Source of the DNA: Brevundimonas vesicularis NBRC 12165
GTDB taxonomy: Bacteria > Pseudomonadota > Alphaproteobacteria > Caulobacterales > Caulobacteraceae
Assembly (NCBI RefSeq): GCF_001592205.1
Contig: NZ_BCWM01000001.1
Location: 124,001-188,000 of the forward strand
Reading direction: 5' to 3'
DNA length: 64,000 nt
The notes beneath the pieces are model-generated. The model did no database searches and was not told the DNA's origin. It was given only the letters and a program-made list of their open reading frames with translations. Of the stretch, positions 48,810 through 58,292 are shown one piece after another; position 1 is the first letter of the stretch; every line of letters starts with the position of its first letter. The position numbers and the translations under genes are program-made.

Positions 48810-49207
48810 TCGTCGGCTGCCGAAGGATCGATGGCCCGCGTGACCAGATCGCGCCAGGTGGGGTCGGTGTCATCGACCAGATCGACATCCTCCATCAGGG
48901 CCACCGCGCCCTCCCCATCCGGCAAGATCAGCCCGAGGATTTCCATCTCCTCGCCATCGGCGCCGAGATGGCTTTCGGCCTGAACGGCCACCGCCGCCTG
49001 TTCGCCGTCCTCATCCCACCAGATGACCGGCTGAGGCAAATCCATGACGATGAGACGCGGATCGTCGGTTTCGCCCAAGGCGAACACCGCACGTCTCGCC
49101 TGAACGTCGTCCAGCGTCGCCACAGCGCCCGTGAACGGCTTCAGCCGCATCCAGTCGTCGGCGTCGAAACCGCCGCCGTCCTCTTCGCTCGTGTCGTCCA
49201 AGATCAT
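48806..49207 (-). CDS. Hypothetical acidic protein coupled to rlmD
   Basis: A 133-residue, strongly acidic protein that I do not recognise. It begins MILDDTSEEDGGGFDADDW and ends TRAIDPSAADD. The middle has two hydrophobic strands (LIVMDLPQPVIWWDEDGE, ILGLILPDGEG), so it is probably a small soluble beta protein. The ATG at 49207 overlaps the rlmD TGA by four bases (ATGA), which implies co-translation with rlmD. The longer frame to 49246 lies within rlmD. Confidence 0.65.
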   Translation of the reverse strand: MILDDTSEEDGGGFDADDWMRLKPFTGAVATLDDVQARRAVFALGETDDPRLIVMDLPQPVIWWDEDGEQAAVAVQAESHLGADGEEMEILGLILPDGEGAVALMEDVDLVDDTDPTWRDLVTRAIDPSAADD

Positions 49208-50448
49208 CGTTTGAAAACCCCCACCAGTTCGACGTGCGACGACCACAGGAACTGATCCACCGGCATTACCGTCTCCAGGCGGAAACCGGCGTCGATCAGC
49301 ACCCGCGCATCACGCGCAAAGGTCTGAGGATTGCACGACACGCCCACAACGATGCCGGCCTTGGTGTCCGCGATCTGAGCCGTCTGGTCTATCGCGCCGG
49401 CCCGCGGCGGGTCGAACACGATGGCGTCGCATCCCTTCAGGTCATAAGGATTCATCGGCCGACGAAACAGATCGCGCGCCTCGGCCGTGATGGCCTTCAT
49501 CCCTTTGGCCGAACCGACGGCGGCCTTCAGCGCATCGATGCCCGGCTTGGATGCGTCCGCTGCGATCACCGGCGCGACCGTGGCCAACGGGAAGGTGAAG
49601 GTCCCCGCGCCGCAGAACAGATCGGCGATCTTCTTGGCGCCCTTCACCGCCGTCAGCGCGCGAGAGACCATCGCCGCCTCGGCCTGAGGGACCGCCTGCA
49701 GGAAACCGCCCGCCGGCAGGGACACGGTCGCGGTACCGAACGCCACCTTGGGCTGGCGCGCCATCACCAGGGTGTCGCCCGCCAGGCTGAGGCGCGCCAG
49801 ATCGGCCCGGCGCGCGGCATGAATGGCCTGCATCTGGGCGTCGGCCGACAGGCCGCCGCCCGAGCGCCTTTCGACCCCGGTCACATCGACGTCCAGCCCC
49901 GACAAGGTCCAAGTGACGTGCAGGGTCGGCGCGGACTTCGGATGTTCGAAAAAGGCGGCCGCGACCTGCGTCAGCGCCGGAATGGCCGCTACGATCCGGG
50001 GATCAGCGACCGGACAGGCCTTCACCTCGACCAGCCGCCAGGAGCGGCGCGCCTTGAAGCCCAGCACCACCCGTCCATCCTGGGCGCGACGGGCATGAAG
50101 AGCCAGGCGGCGACGGCTGGCCGGCGGGGTCGCCACCGTCGCCTCGATCTCGGTCTCGATCCGCTCGCGCGCCAGGGCCAGGCGCACCTGCTCTCGCTTC
50201 CAATCCAGATAAGGTTTTTCTGACCAATGCTGAAGCGAGCAGCCGCCACAGTCGCCATACTGGGGCGAGACCGGTGCGATCCGGTCAGAACTGGGCGTGA
50301 TGATCTCGACCTCTTCCAGCCGACCGTCCACGACGACGCCGCGCACCGTTTCGCCGGGTAAGGTCAGGCCGGCGAACACCGGGCCAGACGGCGTCTGGGC
50401 GACGCCGTCGCCTTGGCCGCCGACGCGGTCGATGGTGAAGATGTCCAT
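49204..50448 (-). CDS. 23S rRNA uracil-C5 methyltransferase, RlmD/TrmA family
   Basis: A 414-residue RNA uracil-C5 methyltransferase. In order: TRAM domain (IDRVGGQGDGVAQTPSGP), an iron-sulfur segment with Cys67-x2-Cys70 (YGDCGGCSLQHW), and the SAM-dependent domain with DLFCGAGTFTFPLA, FDPPRAG and the catalytic Cys in GVSCNPQTFARD. The position of the first cluster cysteine carries Ser61. I chose the ATG at 50448, which begins the TRAM domain. rlmD or rlmC/trmA cannot be told apart. The next gene is coupled to it. Confidence 0.87.
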   Translation of the reverse strand: MDIFTIDRVGGQGDGVAQTPSGPVFAGLTLPGETVRGVVVDGRLEEVEIITPSSDRIAPVSPQYGDCGGCSLQHWSEKPYLDWKREQVRLALARERIETEIEATVATPPASRRRLALHARRAQDGRVVLGFKARRSWRLVEVKACPVADPRIVAAIPALTQVAAAFFEHPKSAPTLHVTWTLSGLDVDVTGVERRSGGGLSADAQMQAIHAARRADLARLSLAGDTLVMARQPKVAFGTATVSLPAGGFLQAVPQAEAAMVSRALTAVKGAKKIADLFCGAGTFTFPLATVAPVIAADASKPGIDALKAAVGSAKGMKAITAEARDLFRRPMNPYDLKGCDAIVFDPPRAGAIDQTAQIADTKAGIVVGVSCNPQTFARDARVLIDAGFRLETVMPVDQFLWSSHVELVGVFKR

Positions 50449-50644
50449 CGGCGGGCTTCTAGCCGGGCGTCCCCTTTCGCTCAAGCCACGGGGCTACAAC
50501 GGCGGACCGGCTGAACATGAACGAAGATGAACGAACCGATCAATTGCCGTTCAGCTTCGCCGTCGTAAATCCTAGTGCAACGAGACACGAGGCTTTGCCG
50601 TTAACGTTTGACGGAAAACCGTTCGGTCCTCAGAGGGTTGGAAA

Positions 50645-51307
50645 ATGCGTCTCACGAAAACATCGATCGCCGCCGTCGCCGCCCTGGCGTTCGGCGTCAC
50701 GGCTGCCCCGCTCACGGCGTCGGCCCAGAACTATTACGGCAGCGGCTATAGCCAGAACTACGGCACGGGCACCTACAGCCGCTCGTACGATTACAACAGC
50801 GGCCGCTATTACGATCCTTGCGCGCGTGAGCGCCAAGGCCGCACCGGCGCCGGCGCGGTGATCGGCGGCGGCGCGGGCGCCGTCATCGGCTCGCAACTGG
50901 CCGCACGCGGTCGACGCACGGAAGGCAGCATCCTGGGCGGCGTGCTCGGCGCTGTCGTCGGGTCGCAGGTCGGTCGTTCCAGCTCGGACGCCTGCCGCAG
51001 CTATCAGAGCAGCTATGGCTCGAACCGCTATTACGCCCAGGGCTACAGCCAACCGAGCTACGGCTATTACGACGATCGTTACACCGGCGACCAAGGCTAT
51101 CGCTACGACGACTACGACCGTCGCGACGACTATGCCTATAGCCGTGGTGGCTATTACGACGACCGCTCGCGCCCGGTCGAATCCTATCAGAATTCAGACG
51201 GATGCCGTCTGGCCGAAAGCCAGATCCGTCTGCCCGATGGTCGTACGGACACCCGCTACGTCCGCACCTGCCCCGACCAATACGGCCGCTATCGCGTCGT
51301 CGATTAA
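50645..51307 (+). CDS. Secreted Tyr/Arg/Ser-rich glycine-zipper protein
   Basis: A 220-residue exported protein (signal peptide cut near ASAQN). Three parts follow: a Tyr/Ser/Gly-rich segment (residues 29-55), a glycine-zipper with GAGAVIGGGAGAVIGSQ and GGVLGAVVGSQVG (about residues 70-110), and a Tyr/Asp/Arg-rich part with YYDDRYTGDQGYRYDDYDRR-like repeats. It ends with a conserved-looking CRLAESQIRLPDG and two cysteines. Such proteins are thought to sit in the outer membrane. The function is unknown. Confidence 0.78.
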   Translation: MRLTKTSIAAVAALAFGVTAAPLTASAQNYYGSGYSQNYGTGTYSRSYDYNSGRYYDPCARERQGRTGAGAVIGGGAGAVIGSQLAARGRRTEGSILGGVLGAVVGSQVGRSSSDACRSYQSSYGSNRYYAQGYSQPSYGYYDDRYTGDQGYRYDDYDRRDDYAYSRGGYYDDRSRPVESYQNSDGCRLAESQIRLPDGRTDTRYVRTCPDQYGRYRVVD

Positions 51308-51341
51308 TTTTCAGCCCCCCTGTCGATCGACGACGTGACGG

Positions 51342-51377
51342 AGCCGCCGGAGGAGCAATCCTCCGGCGGTTTCTCTT
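51342..51377 (+). terminator. Rho-independent terminator
   Basis: An 11-bp perfect inverted repeat (51344-51354 with 51359-51369) followed by TTTCTCTTTG on the plus strand. It ends the secreted glycine-zipper gene. Confidence 0.85.
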
Positions 51378-51431
51378 TGTTTCAGGGGCTATCGGCCGCT
51401 GCCTACTTGAGCCCGTTTTGGGGTTACGGTC

Positions 51432-52163
51432 CTAGCCCGGCTTCTTCGCCCAGAGCAGGAACTCAAGATTGCCGTCGCCACCGGTGATCGGGCTTTCGGT
51501 CGTCGCCTGCACCGCCCAGCCCAGCGCCTCCAGCCAGTTGCGCACGCGCTCGACAGCAGCCGCATGCGCCGCCGCATCCTTAATCACGCCCTTCTTGCCG
51601 CCGCCCGGGCCATCGGCCTCGAACTGCGGCTTGACCAGGGTGACCAGATCCGCGCCAGGCGTCGCCAGATCCAGCGCGACCGGGAGAACCTTGATCAGGC
51701 TGATGAAACTGGCGTCGCAGACCACCAGCGACGGCGGCTGCCGGATCAGATCGACCGTAAGGTCCCGCGCATCGGTGCGCTCCAGATTGATCACGCGTGG
51801 ATCGGACGACACCCGTGGGTGCATCTGGCCGAAGCCGACGTCGACGGCGAACACCTTGGCCGCGCCGCGGGTCAGCAAAACCTCGGTAAAGCCGCCGGTC
51901 GATGCTCCGACATCCAGCGCCACCCTGCCCTCGACAAGAACGGGCCATAGGGTCAGGGCGTGGTCCAGCTTCAGCGCCCCGCGCCCGACCCACGGGTGGG
52001 CGGGTTGGGCCTCCAGCGCGATGTCGTCCGCGAACTGTTCGGACGCCTTCCGCACGAGCGCGCCGTCGGCCAGAACCAGCCCCGCCTCGATCGCGGCGCG
52101 CGCTTGCGAACGGCTGTCGAACAGACTGCGTGCGACCAGAAGCTGATCAATCCGCGTCTTCAC
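51432..52163 (-). CDS. tlyA: TlyA family rRNA 2'-O-methyltransferase
   Basis: A 243-residue protein with an S4 RNA-binding domain (residues 1-60, RIDQLLVARSLFDSRSQA) and an FtsJ/RrmJ methyltransferase domain with motif I ALDVGASTGGFTEVLL and the Lys of LVKPQFEA. TlyA methylates ribose in 16S and 23S rRNA and affects capreomycin sensitivity in other bacteria; older records call it a hemolysin. It follows valS by 21 bp and likely shares its transcript. Confidence 0.93.
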   Translation of the reverse strand: MKTRIDQLLVARSLFDSRSQARAAIEAGLVLADGALVRKASEQFADDIALEAQPAHPWVGRGALKLDHALTLWPVLVEGRVALDVGASTGGFTEVLLTRGAAKVFAVDVGFGQMHPRVSSDPRVINLERTDARDLTVDLIRQPPSLVVCDASFISLIKVLPVALDLATPGADLVTLVKPQFEADGPGGGKKGVIKDAAAHAAAVERVRNWLEALGWAVQATTESPITGGDGNLEFLLWAKKPG

Positions 52164-52184
52164 AGCCTTGCTTTCATCAGGGCG

Positions 52185-54911
52185 TCAAAGCGACGCCAGA
52201 CGCGCCAGCGCCGCCTGTAGCTTGACCTTGCCTGCCTCGGCCTCGGCCAGCTTGGCGCGCTGTTCGTCGACGACTTCCGGCGCGGCGCGAGACACGAAGT
52301 TAGGATTGCCCAGCTTTTTGTTCACATGGCCGATGTCGCTGTCTAAGGCGGCGATTTCCTTCTCCAGACGGGCCCGTTCGGCGGTCAGATCGATGATCCC
52401 CGCCAAGGACAAGGCGATAGTCGAACCGCCGGACACGAAGGTCACAGCCCCTGTCGGCGCCGCGTCAGCCGAACCGACCTCGGACACCCGGCCCAGGGTC
52501 AGAATCAGATCGCGATGGCGAGCGATTCGCTCAGCCGACACGGCGTCGGGCGCGACAAAGGCCAGCGGCGGCTTGGCCGACGGCGGCACGTTCATTTCGG
52601 CGCGCAGACCGCGAATCTCGCCCACCAGATCGATCAGCCAGCCGATCTCGGCTTCGGCCGAGGCGTCGATGAAGGCGTACGGCAGCACCGGCCACTCGGC
52701 GCCGATCAGCAAGCCGTCGCGCGCCGGGCCCTCCTTGCCCAGTTCGGCCCACAGTTCCTCGGTGATGAAGGGCATGACCGGATGCAGCAGCTTGAGCGTC
52801 TGATCCAGCGTCCAGGCCGTCATGGCCCGCGTTTCGATCGTGGCGGCCTCGTCCGATCCTTGGAAGACAGGCTTGGCCAGTTCCAGATACCAGTCGCAGA
52901 AGACGTTCCAGACGAAGCGATACAAGGCGCCCGCCGCATCGTCGAAGCGTCCGCCTTCGATGGCTTGCGACACCGCACGTTCGGCCTTGGTCAGCTCGCC
53001 GCGGATCCAACGGTTGATTGTCTGGTCAACGCTCGCGGGATCGAAGCCCGCCACCCGGCGCGCCTCGTTCATCTGGCTGAAGCGCGCGGCGTTCCACAGC
53101 TTGGTGCCGAAGTTGCGGTATCCCTCGATCCGCTGTTTCGACAATTTGATGTCGCGGGTACCCGACAGGATCGCCATGGTGAAGCGCAAGGGATCGGCGC
53201 CCAGCTCGTCGATGATGCCCAAGGGATCGATGACGTTCCCCTTGGACTTGCTCATCTTCTGGCCCTTCTCGTCGCGGACGAGGCCATTGATGATGACGCG
53301 CTTGAACGGAACCTCGCCCATGAAGTGCTGGCCCATCATCATCATCCGGGCGACCCAGAAGAAGATGATGTCCGCTGCCGTGACCAGGTCGCTGGTCGGA
53401 TAGAACTGCTCCAGATCCTCGGTCTTCTCGGGCCAGCCCATGGTCGAGAACGGCCACAGGGCCGAGGAGAACCAGGTGTCGAGAACGTCCTCGTCCTGGG
53501 TCAGGGCGACCTCGGAATCATAGTCCGCCATCGCCTGTTCGCGGGCGTCCTCTTCCGTTTCAGCCACATAGATTTCGCCGTTCGGGCCATACCAGGCCGG
53601 AATGCGGTGCCCCCACCACAGCTGGCGCGAGATGCACCAAGGCTCGATGTTGCGCAGCCATTCGAAATAGATCTTCTCGTAGGACTTGGGCTCGAACACC
53701 GTATCGCCCTGCTCCACCGCCTTCAGCGCGGGCTGGGCCAGGACCTTGGCGTCGACGTACCACTGGTCGGTCAGCCACGGCTCGATCACCACGCCGGAGC
53801 GGTCACCGTGCGGCACGACGTGTTTGGTCTTCTCGATCTCGCGCAGCCAGACCTCTTCCTCGGCGCGGGCGACGATGGCCTTGCGCGCAGCGAAACGGTC
53901 TTGCCCGACGTAGTCTGCGGGCACGTCGGGCGTATCGACGTCGGTGATGCGTCCGAAAGCGTCGAGGATATTCAGCGACGGCAGGCCGGCGCGCTTACCC
54001 ACGCCAAAATCGTTGAAATCATGCGCCGGCGTGATCTTCACCGCGCCCGAACCCTTGGTCGGATCAGCATAGTCGTCAGCGACGATGGGGATGCGACGGC
54101 CGGTGATCGGCAGTGTCACGAACTTGCCGACCAGGCCGGCATAGCGTTCGTCATCCGGATGCACCGCCACGCCGGTGTCGCCCAGCATGGTCTCGGGCCG
54201 GGTCGTGGCGACGACGATGAAGGCGCGCGTCTCGAACTCGGTCGCCTTGCCGTCCTCGTCGAAGGCGATGGGATGTTCATAGGTGACGCCGTCGGCCAGC
54301 GGATAGGCGAAATGCCAATAGGCTCCGTCGACCTCGCGCTGCTCGACCTCCAGGTCCGAGATGGCGGTCTGGAAATGCGGATCCCAGTTCACCAGCCGCT
54401 TGTCGCGATAGATCAGGCCTTCCTTATGCAGTTGCACGAAGACCTTGCGGACGGCGGCGTTTAGCCCCTCGTCCAGGGTGAACCGCTCGCGCGACCAGTC
54501 GCACGATGCGCCGAGGCGGCGCAGCTGGCGCACGATGGTCCCGCCGCTTTCGGCCTTCCATTCCCAGATCTTCTCGATGAAGGCGTCGCGGCCCATGTCG
54601 CGCCTGCCGACATTGCCGGCGGCGGCCAGCTGACGCTCGACCACCATCTGGGTGGCGATGCCGGCGTGATCCGTGCCGGGCAGCCACAGCACCGCCTTGC
54701 CCTTCATCCGGTGATAGCGGGCAAGGATATCCTGCAGCGTATTGTTCAGCGCATGGCCGATATGCAGGCTGCCGGTCACGTTGGGCGGCGGAATGACGAT
54801 CGAATAGGCCTCGGCGGTGCCGTCGGTGCGGGGCGCGAACAGGCCGCTCTCTTCCCACTGGGCGTAAATGCGGGGCTCGGCGGCCTGGGGTTCGAAAGTC
54901 TTCTCAAGCAT
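52185..54911 (-). CDS. valS: Valyl-tRNA synthetase
   Basis: A 908-residue class I synthetase. It has the HIGH motif ([14 protein letters not shown] near residue 51), an editing (CP1) domain, the KMSKS signature ([14 protein letters not shown]), an anticodon-binding helical domain and a C-terminal coiled coil ([15 protein letters not shown]). The length is standard. It lies downstream of popZ on the same strand; a hairpin at 54938-54966 separates them. Confidence 0.97.
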   Translation of the reverse strand: MLEKTFEPQAAEPRIYAQWEESGLFAPRTDGTAEAYSIVIPPPNVTGSLHIGHALNNTLQDILARYHRMKGKAVLWLPGTDHAGIATQMVVERQLAAAGNVGRRDMGRDAFIEKIWEWKAESGGTIVRQLRRLGASCDWSRERFTLDEGLNAAVRKVFVQLHKEGLIYRDKRLVNWDPHFQTAISDLEVEQREVDGAYWHFAYPLADGVTYEHPIAFDEDGKATEFETRAFIVVATTRPETMLGDTGVAVHPDDERYAGLVGKFVTLPITGRRIPIVADDYADPTKGSGAVKITPAHDFNDFGVGKRAGLPSLNILDAFGRITDVDTPDVPADYVGQDRFAARKAIVARAEEEVWLREIEKTKHVVPHGDRSGVVIEPWLTDQWYVDAKVLAQPALKAVEQGDTVFEPKSYEKIYFEWLRNIEPWCISRQLWWGHRIPAWYGPNGEIYVAETEEDAREQAMADYDSEVALTQDEDVLDTWFSSALWPFSTMGWPEKTEDLEQFYPTSDLVTAADIIFFWVARMMMMGQHFMGEVPFKRVIINGLVRDEKGQKMSKSKGNVIDPLGIIDELGADPLRFTMAILSGTRDIKLSKQRIEGYRNFGTKLWNAARFSQMNEARRVAGFDPASVDQTINRWIRGELTKAERAVSQAIEGGRFDDAAGALYRFVWNVFCDWYLELAKPVFQGSDEAATIETRAMTAWTLDQTLKLLHPVMPFITEELWAELGKEGPARDGLLIGAEWPVLPYAFIDASAEAEIGWLIDLVGEIRGLRAEMNVPPSAKPPLAFVAPDAVSAERIARHRDLILTLGRVSEVGSADAAPTGAVTFVSGGSTIALSLAGIIDLTAERARLEKEIAALDSDIGHVNKKLGNPNFVSRAAPEVVDEQRAKLAEAEAGKVKLQAALARLASL

Positions 54912-54937
54912 TGGCGTCTGGTCTTTTGCAAAATGCG

Positions 54938-54966
54938 AAAGGGCGGCCCCTTCAGGAGCCGCCCCT
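54938..54966 (-). terminator. Probable terminator after popZ
   Basis: Inverted repeat GGGCGGC / GCCGCCC (54941-54947 with 54958-54964) with TTTCGCATTTT following on the minus strand. It may only attenuate read-through into valS. Confidence 0.5.
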
Positions 54967-54993
54967 CGGATTAGTCTGGGCTGAAGCGAAGGG

Positions 54994-55599
54994 CTAGGCG
55001 CTGCGCGCGATGCGTTCGACTTCCTTTTGTACCGCCGCCTGGACGATGCCGGGCAGGTTGTTGTCCAGCCAGTCCTTCAGCAGCGGGCGCAGCATCTCGG
55101 CGACCATGGCCTCGACCGTGTTGCCGCTGACGAAGGGCAGGTCGCCCGAGGCCGACGGAGCCGGCTCAGGCTTCTTGAAGCTGGCGGCCAGGCCCGCAAA
55201 GGCCGAGGCCGCGCTGGCGGCGGCGCTGTCGCCGACCAGAGTGTCATAGGCCGGGGCCGGCTCGGGAGCCGATTCGTAAGCCGGCGCGGGTTCAGGCTCG
55301 GGCTGATAGGGCGCGGGCGAATGTTCGACCACGTCCAGGTCGCCGATGGTCTCGGCCGGCGCTTCATAGCGGTCGGTCAGTTCCAGCACGTCGTCTTCGA
55401 CGGCGGCGGGTTCCGGCGTCGGCTCGACCGGGGCGGCGAAGACGGTTTCGGCCGCGATCGGCTCGGGAACCGGCTCAGGCGTGGCTTCCGGCATCGCGGC
55501 GGCCGGCGTCTCGGCCGGGGCCTCGTCTTCGGAGATGATCCGGCGAATCGACGCCAGAATCTCTTCCATGGTCGGTTCCTGGGCGGACTGATCGGTCAT
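54994..55599 (-). CDS. popZ: PopZ, polar organizing protein (DUF2497)
   Basis: A 201-residue PopZ. In Caulobacter it forms a polar matrix that anchors ParB-parS and recruits kinases. The parts are clear: N-terminal helix with [19 protein letters not shown], a long Pro/Glu/Ala linker (about residues 25-135) with [13 protein letters not shown] near-repeats, and the C-terminal self-assembly helices [19 protein letters not shown] and [20 protein letters not shown] chose the ATG at 55599. The longer frame reaches into the tolC end. Confidence 0.93.
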   Translation of the reverse strand: MTDQSAQEPTMEEILASIRRIISEDEAPAETPAAAMPEATPEPVPEPIAAETVFAAPVEPTPEPAAVEDDVLELTDRYEAPAETIGDLDVVEHSPAPYQPEPEPAPAYESAPEPAPAYDTLVGDSAAASAASAFAGLAASFKKPEPAPSASGDLPFVSGNTVEAMVAEMLRPLLKDWLDNNLPGIVQAAVQKEVERIARSA

Positions 55600-55729
55600 G
55601 GCGCAACCTTGGGCGAGGCCTGGGTAGAAGGGGTGGGCGCCGAACGATGGATCGCTCGAAACCTGTGCCTTGTCGTCGCATCTTCGCCCGTCGGAATCAA
55701 CGGGCGGTTTCCGTCCGTATTCGACGCGG

Positions 55730-57265
55730 TCAGTTCTGCGGCGCCGTGCGCACAACCTCGCCCTTGAGCTGAGCGTCGATCGGCGCGTCGGCGGTGTCCG
55801 GCGTTGTCACGATCGGCGGCGAGGCCACGCGGTCCAGCGTCTCGATCACGCCGTCCCACGGCAGGCCGCCGCGTCCCTTGACCTGGTCGTAGTTCGCAGC
55901 GGGATCATAGGCCTCGATCGTCGGGTTCAGCGCCGGGCCTTCCAACTGGCCCATGGCGGCCAGCAGCGAGGCGCGGGCGACATATTCAGCGGCGCGGGCG
56001 CTGGCGACCGAAGTCTGGGCATTCCGAAGCGCTAGTTCCTGGTTCAACACGTCCAGCGTGGTGCGCAGACCGACCTGGGCTTCCTGGCGCACGCCTTCGG
56101 CCGCGACCGATGCGGCGCGAACGGCTTCCGTGCCGGCCGCGACCGTGGCGCGGGTCGACAGCACCTGGGCGTAGGCCGAGCTGACGTTCTGCAGCACGGT
56201 GCGGCGCTCGCCCTCGATGCCAATCTGGGCCGCGTTGGCGCGCTCCAAAGCCTGGGCGACGCGCGAGCGGTTCAGGCCGCCGGTGAACAGCGGCACGGAC
56301 AGAGTGGCGCCGGCCGTGAAGCTGCGGCGATCAGCCAGTTCACCGAGGTCGCCCAGATCGTTGGTCGATCCGCCATAGGAGGCGGTGGCGCGCACCGACG
56401 GCAGATATTCCGAACGGGCGGCCGCAACGGCGGCCTCGGCGCTTTGCAGTTGATAGGTTGCGGCCAGGACAGCGGGATTGCGCTGCAACGCGGTCTCGAT
56501 GGCGACGTCGAAGTCGCTGGGCACTTCCGGCAGGACCGGCGCGGCTTCCAGATCGGCCGGCGACTGGCCGACGACGGCTGCATAGGCGGCGCGCGATGTG
56601 GACAACTGGGCCTGGGCGTTCGCCAGGTCGGCCTCGGACTGCGCCTGCGAAGCTTCGGCCTGGGCCACGTCGGTGCGGGTGATCTCACCGACCTCGAAAC
56701 GGGCGCTGGTTTCTTCCAGCTGGCGTTGCAGCACCGTCAGGTTCTCCTGACGGATACGCAGGATTTCCATGTCGCGGGTGACGTTCACATAGGCCTGGAT
56801 CACCGACAGCATGACCGACTGCTCGATCTCACGCAGGTTCTCACGGCCGGCCAGGACGCTGGCGCGCGCCTGATCAATGGCGCGCGAGGTGCGACCGGCG
56901 GTCCAGACATTCTGGCTGACGCTGACGCCGACATTGGCGCCTTCGGTTTCGGACGATGAGGTCGTGACTTGGGTGTCGGGTATGCCGTCGCCGTTCGTAT
57001 CGACGAACTGGGTCACGGCGGGAAAGTCGCTGCGGGTATAGTCGACGCCGGCCGAGGCGCCGATGGTCGGGCGCAGGCCCGACCGCGCTTGAACCACCGT
57101 CTCGTCCAGCGCACGCTGGTTGGCGCGCTGGGCCAGCAGGTTGGGGTTGGTCCGATAGGCCAGGGCGATGGCGTCCTGCAGCGTCTCGGCCCAGGCCGGC
57201 GCGCCCAGACCAGTCATCACGGCGACCACAGCGGCCGAAGCCAGCACACGCGAGCGTTTCAACAT
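55730..57265 (-). CDS. tolC: TolC family outer-membrane efflux / type I secretion protein
   Basis: A 511-residue outer-membrane channel that partners inner-membrane pumps or type I secretion systems. After the signal peptide (cut near AWAET) two OEP repeats follow, each with long coiled-coil helices (EQSVMLSVIQAYVNVTRDME; RRTVLQNVSSAYAQVLSTRA) and short barrel strands. The start is the ATG at 57265; upstream in-frame codons do not add to the signal peptide. The pcm-like gene is upstream and popZ downstream on the same strand. Confidence 0.92.
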   Translation of the reverse strand: MLKRSRVLASAAVVAVMTGLGAPAWAETLQDAIALAYRTNPNLLAQRANQRALDETVVQARSGLRPTIGASAGVDYTRSDFPAVTQFVDTNGDGIPDTQVTTSSSETEGANVGVSVSQNVWTAGRTSRAIDQARASVLAGRENLREIEQSVMLSVIQAYVNVTRDMEILRIRQENLTVLQRQLEETSARFEVGEITRTDVAQAEASQAQSEADLANAQAQLSTSRAAYAAVVGQSPADLEAAPVLPEVPSDFDVAIETALQRNPAVLAATYQLQSAEAAVAAARSEYLPSVRATASYGGSTNDLGDLGELADRRSFTAGATLSVPLFTGGLNRSRVAQALERANAAQIGIEGERRTVLQNVSSAYAQVLSTRATVAAGTEAVRAASVAAEGVRQEAQVGLRTTLDVLNQELALRNAQTSVASARAAEYVARASLLAAMGQLEGPALNPTIEAYDPAANYDQVKGRGGLPWDGVIETLDRVASPPIVTTPDTADAPIDAQLKGEVVRTAPQN

Positions 57266-57405
57266 TGTCCGTCCTTGCGTGACGCTCCGAAGAACGCCCG
57301 AATGTTTTCTCAAGCGTAACTGCGGCCTGACCGAACCACACGCCAGTTAAGTTTTCTTCACGGTTGCGAACGGGATTTCCGCCGCAACCGCGCGTCTCTT
57401 TGGTC

Positions 57406-58035
57406 TTACAGCGCAAAAGTGGGGGCGGGCTTCAGCTCGGCAAGGACCGCTGGCGACGAATCAAACAGTTCGCGGCGCGACAGCCCTTCGCGCGTCTGAA
57501 CATACAGGGCCGCCTTGCCGATGGCGCCGCGGCGTTCGACCACGACGATCCGGCCGCCGGGACGCAGGGCCGCGCCCCACGATTCGGGCAGGCTCTCGAC
57601 GCCGCCTTCGGAAATGATCAGGTCCCATCCTTCGCCGGTCGGCTGAGCCAGCGGCGCGACGACGGTCGCCACGCCCGCTTCAGACAGGGGCTCGCCGACC
57701 ACGACGAAAACGGCGTCGTCCGATTCCTGAGCCGTGACGCTGACGCGCATACGGGCCAGCAGGGCGGCGGCGTAGGGCGCGGCGATGGCCAGGGCCTTCT
57801 CGCCTTCACGTGCATCGGCGGCTTGCAGCAGCTTGGCGACGTCGCGCGCCGGCATCAGGCGGCGCTCGCCCGCGATCACCACCGATTCTTCGGAATAGGC
57901 GGCGAAGGCGCGATCAGGCGCGCAGAACTTTTCACGCGGCACGGCCATCATGGCCAGGTGAATCGCGCGATCCGTCACGTCGTTCACTCGCACCTGCGAG
58001 TCGACCATGGCCTTGCGCTCTGCGGTGAAATCCAT
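57406..58035 (-). CDS. PCMT-family protein with degenerate SAM site
   Basis: A 209-residue protein of the protein-L-isoaspartate O-methyltransferase family. The N-terminal segment is well kept (MVDSQVRVNDVTDRAIHLAM, VPREKFCAP), but the glycine-rich SAM loop, normally E-I-G-x-G-x-G, is KALAIAAPYAAALLA. Motif II is recognisable (WDLIISEGGVESLP). I place the start at the ATG 58035; the longer frame runs across tRNA-Cys. It may be a dead or repurposed enzyme. It lies directly upstream of tolC, an association I recall in other alphaproteobacteria. Confidence 0.78.
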   Translation of the reverse strand: MDFTAERKAMVDSQVRVNDVTDRAIHLAMMAVPREKFCAPDRAFAAYSEESVVIAGERRLMPARDVAKLLQAADAREGEKALAIAAPYAAALLARMRVSVTAQESDDAVFVVVGEPLSEAGVATVVAPLAQPTGEGWDLIISEGGVESLPESWGAALRPGGRIVVVERRGAIGKAALYVQTREGLSRRELFDSSPAVLAELKPAPTFAL

Positions 58036-58170
58036 CTGTAAGGCAGCCTTCAACGATAATCCGGGAGGAAAACTCGCGCGCTTATAGGTCCGTGCGTTGC
58101 AGCGGACAATCCGATCTGATAGCGAACGCCCCTCGCGATGACCGCCCCCGAGAAATCGGGGACAGAAAGC

Positions 58171-58244
58171 GGCCTGATGGCGGAGTGGTGACGCAGAGGA
58201 CTGCAAATCCTTGCACCCGGGTTCGATTCCCGGTCAGGCCTCCA
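58171..58244 (+). tRNA. tRNA-Cys (GCA)
   Basis: A complete cloverleaf with the GCA anticodon at 58203-58205 in the loop CTGCAAA. Acceptor arm GGCCTGA pairs with TCAGGCC; T arm GGGTTCGATTCCC is standard; CCA is encoded at 58242-58244. The run of the antisense frames through it is chance. Confidence 0.96.
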
Positions 58245-58260
58245 TCGCGACGATACGGAC

Positions 58261-58292
58261 GAAGGCCGCCCCTCGGGGCGGCCTTCGCGTTT
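58261..58292. terminator. Hairpin terminator after tRNA-Cys
   Basis: A perfect 12-bp inverted repeat (58261-58272 with 58275-58286), followed by GCGTTTT. It lies 16 bases after the tRNA and just beyond the stop of the convergent methyltransferase gene. Confidence 0.8.

Noticed and set aside
52515..54464. Plus-strand frame of 649 codons opposite valS
   Set aside because: A GC-rich antisense shadow of valS; the product is His/Asp/Gly/Leu-rich without family motifs.
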